From assembly GCF_042652645.1 (NCBI RefSeq), contig NZ_JBHSGU010000002.1, positions 62,001 to 126,000 of the forward strand: a stretch of DNA of 64,000 nucleotides. The letters run 5' to 3'. The stretch is from Glaciecola siphonariae. Its GTDB lineage: Bacteria; Pseudomonadota; Gammaproteobacteria; Enterobacterales; Alteromonadaceae. Below, in pieces: positions 27,287 through 35,694 of this stretch. A program made the position numbers and the translations under genes. Numbering within the stretch: position 1 is the stretch's first letter; each line of letters begins with the position of its first letter. The notes under the pieces are model-generated. The model searched no databases. It saw only the letters and a program-made list of their open reading frames with translations, and was not told where the DNA came from.

Positions 27287-28324
27287 ATGACACTAGCCGA
27301 ACGCGTCGCGCCTATCGCTTTTCCGTTTCCAGAAAAACCTAAAAAATTAAGTGCTGATCGCACCGAACAATTGCAAGCACAAATTAAAGCCCTGCTTGTT
27401 GAGCAAGATGCCGCTCTTGTTGCTCATTATTACACCGACCCGGTGATCCAAGCCTTGGCTGAAGAAACAGGTGGATGCGTGTCTGATTCTTTAGAGATGG
27501 CGCGTTTTGGGCGCGATCACAGCGCACAAAAACTCGTAGTTGCTGGCGTTAAATTTATGGGCGAAACCGCTAAAATTTTAAGCCCAGAAAAAACCGTTAT
27601 TATGCCCACCTTGGAGGCGACTTGTTCGCTAGATTTAGGGTGTCCTGAAGAAGAGTTTACCAAGTTTTGTGACGCCCATCCTGACAGAGTGGTTGTGGTG
27701 TATGCAAATACCTCAGCGGCGGTAAAGGCGCGCGCAGATTGGGTGGTTACCTCGTCGATTGCGCTAGAAATTGTTGAGCATCTCGACAGTGAAGGTAAAA
27801 AGATAATTTGGGGCCCAGACCGTCATTTAGGGGCATATATTCAAAAGCAAACTGGCGCCGATATGCTGATGTGGAACGGCGAGTGTATTGTACACGACGA
27901 ATTCTCAGCTCAGGCTCTTATTAAGGCCAAGCAACTGTATCCAAACGCCGCAGTGCTAGTGCATCCGGAGTCACCGGCAAGCGTAGTAGATATGGCAGAC
28001 GCTGTTGGCAGCACGTCGCAGCTTATTAAAGCCGCTCAGAGCATGCCTAACGATACTTTTATTGTAGCCACAGACAAGGGCATCTTTTACAAGATGCAGC
28101 AGCTAGCGCCGGGTAAGACGCTAATAGAAGCACCTACTGCTGGCAATGGTGCAACGTGTAAAAGCTGCGCGCATTGTCCGTGGATGGCAATGAATGGTTT
28201 AGAGGCGATGCACAACGCTTTACTAAAGAGCGCAGGCAGAGAAATCTTTGTTGATGAAGCGCTCAGACAAAAAGCCATGATACCCCTCGAACGTATGTTA
28301 ACGTTTGCCGCGAGTTTGCGCTAA
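27287..28324 (+). CDS. nadA: Quinolinate synthase NadA
   Basis: 345 residues from ATG 27287. The frame stays open upstream into tRNA-Lys copy 2, but that part is not coding. It condenses iminoaspartate and dihydroxyacetone phosphate to quinolinate for NAD synthesis and carries an oxygen-sensitive 4Fe-4S cluster. Visible features are VAHYYTDPVIQ, the Cys-bearing LEATCSLDLGC, the WGPDRHLGAYI segment, HPE in VLVHPESP and the C-terminal CKSCAHCPWM cysteine motif. The pal-cpoB-tRNA(Lys)-nadA order is also found in enterics. Confidence 0.96.
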   Translation: MTLAERVAPIAFPFPEKPKKLSADRTEQLQAQIKALLVEQDAALVAHYYTDPVIQALAEETGGCVSDSLEMARFGRDHSAQKLVVAGVKFMGETAKILSPEKTVIMPTLEATCSLDLGCPEEEFTKFCDAHPDRVVVVYANTSAAVKARADWVVTSSIALEIVEHLDSEGKKIIWGPDRHLGAYIQKQTGADMLMWNGECIVHDEFSAQALIKAKQLYPNAAVLVHPESPASVVDMADAVGSTSQLIKAAQSMPNDTFIVATDKGIFYKMQQLAPGKTLIEAPTAGNGATCKSCAHCPWMAMNGLEAMHNALLKSAGREIFVDEALRQKAMIPLERMLTFAASLR

Positions 28325-28409
28325 ACACTTAAACTCCTTATGTGCTTGCGCGTTCTGCCGTTATCTTAGACTAAGCGGAAATTTCTGCGTCTATGGTAGA
28401 GCACAAAGC

Positions 28410-29429
28410 ATGCAAAAAGTAATCGACCGATTTGATGGTGATAAGCGCCTCACACTCACATTTTATTTGAGTTGTTTTGGCGCATCAGTGCTATTTATTT
28501 TTGGCACCTTGAGTGTGATAACGGGTAATACGCCCACCGGTATTGCTTTGCTCTGCGCCATGATGCTCGGCTTAATTAACCTCTTCGTGCTATTTTCAGG
28601 CTATCGTCGTTACGCTCGGCGAGCCTTAGCCCTGATTGTTTTTCTCATTAGTATCAGCTTGATAGTGTTTGGCGGAAAAGCAGAGACAGGACATCTTTGG
28701 ACCTATCCGAACATCGCGATTGCAATAGCCGTATTATCTTATAAAGAGGGCGTATGGTTTTCGATGTTTTATATGCCTATTAAAGCGGTTTTGATGCTTA
28801 ATTCTCACAATATTCCTTTTAGCGTTGAATACGAGGCTATGTTTACCGCGCGTTATCTAGCAAGCGGTATTGCTTTGGCCGCCATCTGTTTAGTGTTGGT
28901 AAAGGCTCAGGAAGAGGTGAGTGCCCTGTTGCAAAAACGCACGGTTACTGACGAACTCACCGGTTTGTACAACCGCGGTGTGGTGGCCAGTAAACTTAAT
29001 AAAGCGAATATGCGACAACCTACAGGCATTAGCTATTTGCTGTTATTAGACATAGACCATTTTAAACAGATTAATGATAAGTTTGGGCATGACGTGGGTG
29101 ATAAAACTCTTGTGTTAATCGCAAATCTGTTGCGCAAACACGTTCGCGATACAGATTTGGTAATCCGTTGGGGCGGAGAGGAGTTTTTGATTATTTTAAG
29201 AGATGCGAGCGCCGAAGGTGCGGTGAAAAAAGCGGAACAAATACGCGCTGCATATGAGGCTGACGAAGAGACCATCGCTCTGCTGATGCGCCCCGCTTCG
29301 GTAAGTATAGGTGTGAGCCGATTATCGGAAGACGAAGACCTACATACATCACTTATTAAAACCGATAAAAATTTATATTTGGCAAAGCAGCAAGGCCGCA
29401 ACAGGGTGGTGGCAAGTCATTTAGACTAA
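28410..29429 (+). CDS. Membrane diguanylate cyclase (GGDEF protein)
   Basis: 339 residues from ATG 28410. The first ~175 residues are hydrophobic with about six transmembrane helices and no recognised sensory family. The C-terminal GGDEF domain (about 180-339) is intact: DELTGLYNRG, LLDIDHFKQINDKFGHDVGD, the active-site motif RWGGEEF and a final YLAKQQGRNRV. It should make c-di-GMP. No RxxD inhibitory site was seen five residues before the GGEEF. It stands alone between nadA and tRNA-Ser. Confidence 0.9.
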   Translation: MQKVIDRFDGDKRLTLTFYLSCFGASVLFIFGTLSVITGNTPTGIALLCAMMLGLINLFVLFSGYRRYARRALALIVFLISISLIVFGGKAETGHLWTYPNIAIAIAVLSYKEGVWFSMFYMPIKAVLMLNSHNIPFSVEYEAMFTARYLASGIALAAICLVLVKAQEEVSALLQKRTVTDELTGLYNRGVVASKLNKANMRQPTGISYLLLLDIDHFKQINDKFGHDVGDKTLVLIANLLRKHVRDTDLVIRWGGEEFLIILRDASAEGAVKKAEQIRAAYEADEETIALLMRPASVSIGVSRLSEDEDLHTSLIKTDKNLYLAKQQGRNRVVASHLD

Positions 29430-29452
29430 GCGGCAATTTTATAAATGAATAC

Positions 29453-29481
29453 TTGAATCAGAACGCGCTATTACCTAATAT
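29453..29481 (+). promoter_or_regulatory. Probable promoter of tRNA-Ser
   Basis: TTGAAT (29453-29458), 17-bp spacer, TAATAT (29476-29481), then GC-rich ACGCGC before the tRNA at 29496. Both boxes match 4/6. Confidence 0.45.
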
Positions 29482-29495
29482 ACGCGCTCAAATTT

Positions 29496-29585
29496 GGAGA
29501 GGTGGCTGAGTGGCTGAAGGCGCACGCCTGGAAAGTGTGTTTGGGGTTAAATCCAACGAGGGTTCGAATCCCTCTCTCTCCGCCA
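29496..29585 (+). tRNA. tRNA-Ser(GGA)
   Basis: 90 nt with the long variable arm of class II tRNAs and encoded CCA. Acceptor GGAGAGG pairs with TCTCTCC, anticodon GGA at 29530-29532 lies in the loop CTGGAAA, and the T-arm contains GGTTCGAATCC. A duplicated copy of the T-arm-to-tail sequence follows downstream. Confidence 0.96.
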
Positions 29586-29654
29586 AATACGCAAGAACCC
29601 GCTAAAAGCGGGTTTTTGCGTATTTGAAGGAGAGTTTGGTTTGAGAATACTCCC
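29561..29654 (+). repeat. Direct repeat unit 1 (tRNA-Ser T-arm through terminator tail)
   Basis: A 94-bp unit from GGTTCGA of the tRNA-Ser T-loop through the CCA end, terminator hairpin and tail up to AATACTCCC. It is repeated in tandem at 29655. Confidence 0.8.
29584..29626. terminator. Long terminator hairpin of tRNA-Ser
   Basis: A 43-nt hairpin: outer CAAATACGCAA/TTGCGTATTTG and inner AACCCGCT/AGCGGGTT with an AAA loop and one internal mismatch, with T-runs inside the 3' arm. It starts within the CCA end and can act in both directions. Confidence 0.8.
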
Positions 29655-29830
29655 GGTTCGACAAGTTGCGATTAAGCAACTTGAAACGAGCGCGCAAGCG
29701 CGAAGCCCGAAGGGTCAAAAATGCAAAAGCATTTTTGATTCATCCCTCTCTGCGCCAAATACGCAAGAACCCGCTAAAAGCTGTTTTTTGCGTATTTGAA
29801 GGAGAGTTTGGTTTGAGAATACTCACGGTT
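29655..29830 (+). repeat. Direct repeat unit 2, interrupted by an 80-nt hairpin-rich insert
   Basis: It starts with GGTTCGA (29655-29661), is interrupted by about 80 nt (29662-29741), then resumes at ATCCCTCTCT (29742) and CGCCA (29753). The segment 29753-29830 matches 29581-29658 with three substitutions and no gap; two of them weaken the terminator stem. The insert holds CAAGTTGC/GCAACTTG, GCGC/GCGC and TCAAAAATGC/GCATTTTTGA hairpins. There is no complete second tRNA. Confidence 0.75.
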
Positions 29831-29885
29831 TTTCTTGTGTAAAGTGACCAAAACCAACGACATGCAGAAAAGATTGTCCGCACAT

Positions 29886-31754
29886 CTAAGCATACAAACT
29901 CACAAAGCTTGAGAACATCTTCGGCGCACAGTGCAGGTAGCCTTGCGAGTAATCACATCCAGCATCTACTAGCCAGTTTAACTGCGCTCTACTTTCAACT
30001 CCCTCGGCCACGCACGACAAATTAAGGGATTGGCTCAATTGACATATGGCCGCGTATATTTTTTCTTGTTTGCTGTCTATCAACAGATTTCGTGTAAAGG
30101 TTTGGTCAATTTTAACCTCATCTACCGGTAAGTCTTTTAAATACGACAGTGATGAATAACAGGTGCCAAAGTCATCTATTGAAATACTTACACCGAGCGC
30201 TTTTAAGCGGCCTAAATTGGCTCTTACTACATCAATATCTTCGGCAAAAGTGCTTTCCGTTAACTCACACACTAACTGATGACAAATATCTTTATTCTCG
30301 CAGAGAATATGAATTAACTTATCAAAAAACAGAGGCTTGCGCAGGTCGTGAATGGTCGCATTAAAAGACAAAATAAAACGCTTTGAAGATATCGCGTTCA
30401 GTTTGCGTATATGCGCGAGTGTTTCTTGTAAAACAAAAGCTGTAATCGTATTTATTAGGCCACTTTTTTCAGCAATGGGAATAAACTCATTGGGCATAAC
30501 CTCGCCTAGGGCTTTGCAATCCCAGCGCAGCAATACTTCTGCGCGATTGCATTCTTCAGTGCTGCAGTTAATTTGTGGCATAAACGCCAGCCACAACTCG
30601 TTTCTGCTAATTGCTTGGTTCAAATGTCGTTCAATAAGTGCACTACGATTGCTAGTTTCAAGCATTGACTTAGCAAATACTAAAAAGGTTCCTCGCGCAT
30701 ATTGCTTAGCATTTTTAAGCGCAATATTACTGCGATTTAACAAATTAACAGCGCTGTTTGCGTGCTGTGGATAACGTGCCACTCCCATTGATGTGCTGAT
30801 ATCAATTTGCGACCCTTGAATATCAAAGGGTATTTGTAAGGCATCTATCACTTCTGCTGCTATACTCTGCGCACTTTCGTCAGATTCATCTGGTAGTAGA
30901 ATTAAAAACTCATCGCTGCTCAAACGAAAAATAGTATTTTGCTCACCCAAAACATTACTCAAGCGCACCACAATAGCTTTCAATAATGCATTGCCAATTT
31001 CGTGCCCGTGAGAATTATTGACTAATTTGAAAAAATCGATATTCAACAAAAATACAGTAAACGGCGATGTTGGCTGTGCATCAATCAATGAAGTGACGCT
31101 CGCCATGTAGAGGGCTCTATTGCCGCAACCTGTGAGCTGATCAAAAAACGCCAAATTAGACAGCTTGGTTGTTTGTGCTATTTGCTTTGAAACGTCTTTG
31201 AACATAGCAATAAAGTATTCAGGCTCAGTGGCTTCTCTGGGATAGGCTTTAATACTCATTGCCTGACTGTATATTTCACCATTTTTTCGGGTACTGTTTA
31301 TTTCACCTTCCCAAAACCCAAAGTGTAAGAGCTCGTTCCATATTTGGGTGTAAAAGCCTTTGTCGTGCGCGTTTGAGCATAAAAAACTCGCATTTACGCC
31401 AATCACGTCGTCTTCTTGATAGCCCGTAATTTGTTCGAAGGCGCGATTGATTTGAATAATGTGTCTATCGCCGTTCACTACCACCAGTGCATGCTGGCTT
31501 TGCTCTAACAACTGCTCTAGCATTTCATTTTTAACATCAGGGTGTATGGCTTGTGTTTGGCTATTACGCGACGCTTTGTATCTTAGGTTGGCGCTTTTCT
31601 TGCCATTTTGCGTATTGGCAGAAAATAAGTCCACAGCCTGGCGAGGCTGCGTTAGTTGTGTAACGCAGGTGCCGAGTTCGGAATATGTATTTTCAATTTC
31701 ACAAAGGTGAGAAAACATGCGCGTATGTGTCCGTTTACTGAATACTAGAGGCAT
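29886..31754 (-). CDS. PAS-GGDEF-EAL protein, probably a c-di-GMP phosphodiesterase
   Basis: 622 residues, no membrane segment. A PAS domain (about 82-205: LVVVNGDRHIIQINRAFEQITGY) is followed by GGDEF (about 212-375) and EAL (about 385-620). The GGDEF active site reads LSSDEF, so cyclase activity is probably lost, although NIDFFKLVNNSHGHEIGN is kept. The EAL domain reads EVLLRW rather than EALLRW but keeps the catalytic glutamate, CELTES, SIDDFGTCYSSLSYLK, VKID and VAEGVES. It likely degrades c-di-GMP under PAS control. The N-terminal ~70 residues are unrecognised; the ATG lacks a strong ribosome site, so the start could be internal. Confidence 0.88.
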   Translation of the reverse strand: MPLVFSKRTHTRMFSHLCEIENTYSELGTCVTQLTQPRQAVDLFSANTQNGKKSANLRYKASRNSQTQAIHPDVKNEMLEQLLEQSQHALVVVNGDRHIIQINRAFEQITGYQEDDVIGVNASFLCSNAHDKGFYTQIWNELLHFGFWEGEINSTRKNGEIYSQAMSIKAYPREATEPEYFIAMFKDVSKQIAQTTKLSNLAFFDQLTGCGNRALYMASVTSLIDAQPTSPFTVFLLNIDFFKLVNNSHGHEIGNALLKAIVVRLSNVLGEQNTIFRLSSDEFLILLPDESDESAQSIAAEVIDALQIPFDIQGSQIDISTSMGVARYPQHANSAVNLLNRSNIALKNAKQYARGTFLVFAKSMLETSNRSALIERHLNQAISRNELWLAFMPQINCSTEECNRAEVLLRWDCKALGEVMPNEFIPIAEKSGLINTITAFVLQETLAHIRKLNAISSKRFILSFNATIHDLRKPLFFDKLIHILCENKDICHQLVCELTESTFAEDIDVVRANLGRLKALGVSISIDDFGTCYSSLSYLKDLPVDEVKIDQTFTRNLLIDSKQEKIYAAICQLSQSLNLSCVAEGVESRAQLNWLVDAGCDYSQGYLHCAPKMFSSFVSLYA

Positions 31755-31835
31755 ATCTTAACGAGTGAGGTCAGCTCGGTATTTCAAATTCGTGGTTCGT
31801 TTTTATAGATTCCTGCTTTTACGCTTGTTGATTTT

Positions 31836-32585
31836 TTATACTTTACGATACTTAAGCGGCGTGATCCCAACGGTTTTTTTAAACACCGAATTAAAATGCG
31901 CCTGACTCGAAAAGCCCACCATATCTGCAATGTCAGACAAACTATAGTGTGTATTACGTAATAAGCGTTTAGCTTCATTTATACGCTCATTTAATACGTA
32001 CTGATAAGGACTGAGCCCATAGCTTGATTTAAATTTTCGCGAAAAATGACTTTCGCTCATATTGGCAAGGTCTGCGAGCTCTTTTAGGCTAATGTCTCGG
32101 TTAAGCTGCTTTTGAATGTAGTTTTCTAAGCTCGAAATCGTTTCGTAGTCTAGTTTATTTGCCTGCTCACTTGCTTTAACTAAACTGCTTTGCCCGCTGC
32201 CAGCCTCCGGCAATTGCCTATCATCGGCAAGTGCAAGCGTGAGCGCAGTATAAATCGAGTCTTCGGTAAACGGCTTGAGGATAAATCCGTTAGGTTTAAC
32301 GGAGGATACTCGTTCAATGGTAGGGCTGTCAGTTTGAGACGTAACAAACACGATTTTAAGTAGAGGATTAATTTCTCGTAAAAAGTACGCCAACGACACG
32401 CCGTCTTTTTCACCATCTATCCGAATATCTACAAAAGCGATATCAACATCTTCATCTTCGAGCAAGGTTTCGGCGCGCGTTGAGTTGTTAGCAATGCCAA
32501 CCACCTCATGATTTAAATGCACTAAAATTGCCTGCAAGTCACGCGCAATAATAATGTTATCTTCAATGATGAGCGCTCGCGCCAT
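31836..32585 (-). CDS. Response regulator with AraC-type DNA-binding domain
   Basis: 249 residues. A receiver domain (about 1-120; IIEDN acidic pair, phosphoacceptor in AFVDIRIDG, lysine in ILKPF) is joined to a complete double helix-turn-helix AraC domain (about 148-249; SLKELADLANMSESHFSRKFKSSYG and YSLSDIADMVGFSSQAHFNSVFKK). It should bind DNA when phosphorylated. The receiver resembles those paired with HisKA_2 kinases, and the upstream gene encodes just such a kinase, 107 bp away. Target genes are unknown. Confidence 0.9.
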   Translation of the reverse strand: MARALIIEDNIIIARDLQAILVHLNHEVVGIANNSTRAETLLEDEDVDIAFVDIRIDGEKDGVSLAYFLREINPLLKIVFVTSQTDSPTIERVSSVKPNGFILKPFTEDSIYTALTLALADDRQLPEAGSGQSSLVKASEQANKLDYETISSLENYIQKQLNRDISLKELADLANMSESHFSRKFKSSYGLSPYQYVLNERINEAKRLLRNTHYSLSDIADMVGFSSQAHFNSVFKKTVGITPLKYRKV

Positions 32586-32692
32586 ATCTCAGTAACTCCG
32601 ATGCCTTTTGTTGTTGAAATCTTCGTTGTTGTACAGCTATTACTAGGGTGCAATGCGCAATAACGTAAATACAAGAGTAAACGCTTGCTCGC

Positions 32693-34840
32693 TCATTTAA
32701 CAGGAATACCGATGATTCGCCAGATAGTGCCGCTTTTGCTGGAGTCACATATCAATTCGGCCTCTAATTGCGTAACGAGGTCATTCACAAGTTCGAGTCC
32801 AATAGAATCGCTTGTTTTTCCTTCGCTATTAGACTCAAAACCAGAGCTAGATTTAAAACCAGAACCATCATCAGAAATGGTGAGTGTTAGTCGCGTGCCC
32901 TCTAGATAGCTCGCAATCTTAATCATGCCAGTGTTGCCAGCAAATGCATGCTTATAAGCATTTGTAATGAGTTCGCATAGAATAAGTCCGAGTGAGGTGA
33001 GCCTATCAAGCTCTAGGTTTACAGCAACTAAATCGGTTTCAATATGAATATCTTCTTGCCCAAAGCTATCGCTTAAAAGCGCCACGAGATCTTGAATATA
33101 CTTATCACTGCTTAGGCTTTTTGCGTTCTGATCTTTATACAGATGTTCGTGCACCAAGGCCATCGAACGTGCTCTATTTGCGGCATCGCTCACTGAGTGA
33201 CTTGAACTTTTATTCAAGCTTGAACGGCGAAAATCTATGTTCAATAGGCTTACTAATATTTGTAGGTTATTTTTAGTGCGATGATGTATTTCAGCCAAAA
33301 ATGTCTCGCGGTTAGCTGCAAGCGTCTTTTGTGTGGAGTACAAGCGCCAAATCAAAAGTGAAACAGCTAACAAAGCAATAGCACCGCCAATCAGCAAGAT
33401 TATTTGTAAACGCGAACGTTCAAGTTGTGTTTCAGTAATCAAACTATTTTGCTCAAGGAGTTGCATTTGAGTATCTTGTTCTCGTAATGCAAAAAGCACA
33501 TCGGTGTTTGCGACTGCTCTCAGCTTGTCCGCATCGTAACGCGCTTGGCTTATTTGAAAGGCTGCTTCAGAGTAAGCTAGGGCTTGTTCATGGGCGTTAA
33601 GCGCCGTAAGCAGTTTTACCTGGCTTTGTGCATACAGAAGGCTTAAATATTGGTTGTTCGAGTTTTCGGCCAACTTTTCTGGAGTGCTGTTTTGCTCACC
33701 CATTAACTCCTGCGCCTTTGCAAGTGTTAATCGAGCTTGTTCGATTTTATTGTCTTCTACATAGCGCTGAGCAAGCCAACTAGAGGCAAGCGCTGCTTGT
33801 GAGGAGTCACCTTGACTCACATTTAGTGGGATTGATTGCTCTACCAGTGCAACAGCATTGTCTTTATTTCCTAGCTCAAATTGTGCAACACCTCTCCCAT
33901 AGAGAATCGGTCCGGTATAAATGTCACTTTTAAGCTTGTCGTTGTGCACTGACGCAAGGGCGTATAATGTGATGGCTTGCTCAAAGTCGCCTTCGTTTCG
34001 GTAGACTGTGGCTAAGTTTAAGTACGCGAGGGCCAAGCGGTTATCAATCTTTGAGGGGCTCGACAAGCGCTGATAGATGTCGATAGACTTTTTATAAAAC
34101 TCTATAGCGCGCTGAAGGTCTCCGAGGTTTACATAAATACCGGCTAAGTTAGTAAAGACAACGCCCTCTCTATCGTCACCTTCTTCTTTATTGATGCCGT
34201 CTAATACAAGCAGAATGTCGGAATAAAAGTTTGCCGCCTCTCCAAGGTCGCCACGCAATCTAGCCGATATAGCGAGTAAATTTGTATTACTTACAATCAT
34301 GCGTTCGTTTGCTAGTTTTTCAGATAAAGCAAGAGACTCGGTAGCATACTGGCTTACATCATTGGCCTTGCCCGCGCGGCTGCTTTCTTTCGCTAGTTGA
34401 TGAAGAAGGGTGGCTATGACCATAGAATCATTAGACTCTCGTGCCTGTATAAGTAGGCCAAGCATCTGCTCTTGACGCTCTTCAATGGTTAATGAATGAA
34501 AGTTTGGCAGCATCAATACACGCATCAAAAAGCGAGTAGTTGGGCCCATCTGCTTCGCAATCTCTTGCGCCTCGAAGTCGGCAGGAATGAGCAATACCCG
34601 CTCCATCATTTTGTTAAGTACTTTGATTTGCTGTACTTCTGCTAATTGGGGAAACTCAGCGATGCACTGAGCAACAAAGGAATTTACTTGCGATTGAGAC
34701 TCAGTGAATATTTTTGCACACATCGGAGTCATGTTATTCCCAAAGGAAAGTCCCGAACTTGCTATCCATATTGCAAGCGTAATGCTCATTTTTAACAAAA
34801 ACGTTTGTATGACTCGCATGCAGTAAAAGCGTAATGGCAC
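32693..34840 (-). CDS. TPR-containing sensor histidine kinase (HisKA_2/HWE type)
   Basis: 715 residues. The GTG start has AGG about 7 nt upstream; ATG 34819 is an alternative. A signal-anchor lies near the N-terminus (FLLKMSITLAIWIASSG), followed by periplasmic TPR repeats (about 125-450, e.g. AIEFYKKSIDIYQRL, LAYLNLATVYRNEGDFEQAITLYA). A second membrane helix lies at about 484-505 and the cytoplasmic kinase has the phosphoacceptor EIHHRTKNNLQILVSLL (about 515-532) and the ATPase N-box LCELITNAYKHAF with DDGSGF. It is the likely partner of the downstream AraC-type regulator. The TPR domain suggests a protein or peptide ligand. Confidence 0.9.
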   Translation of the reverse strand: MPLRFYCMRVIQTFLLKMSITLAIWIASSGLSFGNNMTPMCAKIFTESQSQVNSFVAQCIAEFPQLAEVQQIKVLNKMMERVLLIPADFEAQEIAKQMGPTTRFLMRVLMLPNFHSLTIEERQEQMLGLLIQARESNDSMVIATLLHQLAKESSRAGKANDVSQYATESLALSEKLANERMIVSNTNLLAISARLRGDLGEAANFYSDILLVLDGINKEEGDDREGVVFTNLAGIYVNLGDLQRAIEFYKKSIDIYQRLSSPSKIDNRLALAYLNLATVYRNEGDFEQAITLYALASVHNDKLKSDIYTGPILYGRGVAQFELGNKDNAVALVEQSIPLNVSQGDSSQAALASSWLAQRYVEDNKIEQARLTLAKAQELMGEQNSTPEKLAENSNNQYLSLLYAQSQVKLLTALNAHEQALAYSEAAFQISQARYDADKLRAVANTDVLFALREQDTQMQLLEQNSLITETQLERSRLQIILLIGGAIALLAVSLLIWRLYSTQKTLAANRETFLAEIHHRTKNNLQILVSLLNIDFRRSSLNKSSSHSVSDAANRARSMALVHEHLYKDQNAKSLSSDKYIQDLVALLSDSFGQEDIHIETDLVAVNLELDRLTSLGLILCELITNAYKHAFAGNTGMIKIASYLEGTRLTLTISDDGSGFKSSSGFESNSEGKTSDSIGLELVNDLVTQLEAELICDSSKSGTIWRIIGIPVK

Positions 34841-35019
34841 ATTAAACCTAAAATTACGCTAATTTCCTTAAGTTAATGCCGAATCGAATAACACTATCAT
34901 TTTTTAAAATGATATGTCTATTACCACAAGCACTTATGTGTCTCTAGTTGTAAATATAGCTGCAATAAAATATCGAAAGGCATCTTAGTTTATGCTCAAT
35001 GGCATCGCTGTAGGATATG
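34841..35019. other. AT-rich intergenic stretch
   Basis: About 180 bp upstream of the TPR kinase and downstream of the small membrane protein gene; presumably it holds the kinase promoter. No specific element is recognised. Confidence 0.4.
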
Positions 35020-35175
35020 TTATGAGACCTTTTTAAGCGTAGTCTCACTTACTCGGCTTTGAATCAGCAGAATAAGCTTCAGAACTACTGGCATCAAAAA
35101 ATACATGCATATAACAAACAAAACTACCGCTAAATCGAACAATAGATATAAAACAAGCGCTTGTGCAGTACCCAT
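35020..35175 (-). CDS. Small membrane protein, 51 residues, unknown
   Basis: A 51-codon frame starts at ATG 35175 (MGTAQALVLYLLFDLAVVLF at the N-terminus) with a good ribosome site, AAGGG, 6 nt upstream. Residues about 6-39 form one or two hydrophobic helices (a central proline at 29), followed by a charged tail ending TTLKKVS. It lies 53 bp downstream of the Fur-box gene on the same strand, so it is probably the second gene of that operon. No family is recognised; a real gene is supported by the ribosome site, hydrophobic pattern and position. Confidence 0.6.
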   Translation of the reverse strand: MGTAQALVLYLLFDLAVVLFVICMYFLMPVVLKLILLIQSRVSETTLKKVS

Positions 35176-35228
35176 TATAAACCCTTACTCATTACGAATC
35201 CTTTTTAGTATGAGGCAACACAAGCGAG

Positions 35229-35675
35229 CTAATGCAACGCCACGTGTTGTTGCGATGCTGCACATGGCATTTTAGACGCGATATGATTGTGTTGCATTGC
35301 TTGCTCTAAACAGGCAATACAGTGCTGGTATCTGCATGTTTGAGATAACCATGCTTGATTGAGTATGCGCTGCTTAACGTGATCAAGTGTTTGTTCAGCT
35401 TTGATAGGGCAGCCCAAAGAGTAATAGCCCTTCGCCAGCAAAATCGCTAACGACGTATACATTGTGGTGATTTGCCCTGATTCAGGCGCTTGAGTGAAAA
35501 GAATGTCGGCTGTTTCGTAGGCGCTGCCAATATGGGGGAGGGCGTTATCCCAACCTTTATCTTTTACTATGTTTGCTGCATCTTTAGACATGGGCACAAA
35601 AAACTTAAAAGCGCACAAGGGATTATCTTTTGCCCATTGCTGATGAAATTTACAGATAAATTGATATTGATACAT
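35229..35675 (-). CDS. Uncharacterised cytoplasmic protein downstream of a Fur box
   Basis: 148 residues, strong ribosome site (AAGGG 7 nt before ATG). No signal peptide. Predominantly helical and TPR-like (AYETADILFTQAPESGQITTMYTSLAILLAKGYYSLG), with seven cysteines, four of them in a CxxxxCxxC cluster near 117-124 (CRYQHCIAC) and the flanking region, which could bind metal. A near-consensus Fur box lies just upstream, so expression should rise under iron limitation. I do not recognise the family; an iron-related role is inferred from the operator only. Confidence 0.65.
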   Translation of the reverse strand: MYQYQFICKFHQQWAKDNPLCAFKFFVPMSKDAANIVKDKGWDNALPHIGSAYETADILFTQAPESGQITTMYTSLAILLAKGYYSLGCPIKAEQTLDHVKQRILNQAWLSQTCRYQHCIACLEQAMQHNHIASKMPCAASQQHVALH

Positions 35676-35694
35676 ACAACAACCCTTCGTAAAT

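Noticed and set aside
29655..29757. Second complete tRNA-Ser gene
   Set aside because: Only the T-loop half and 3' end are duplicated and they are split by an insert; acceptor 5' strand, D-arm and anticodon arm are missing.
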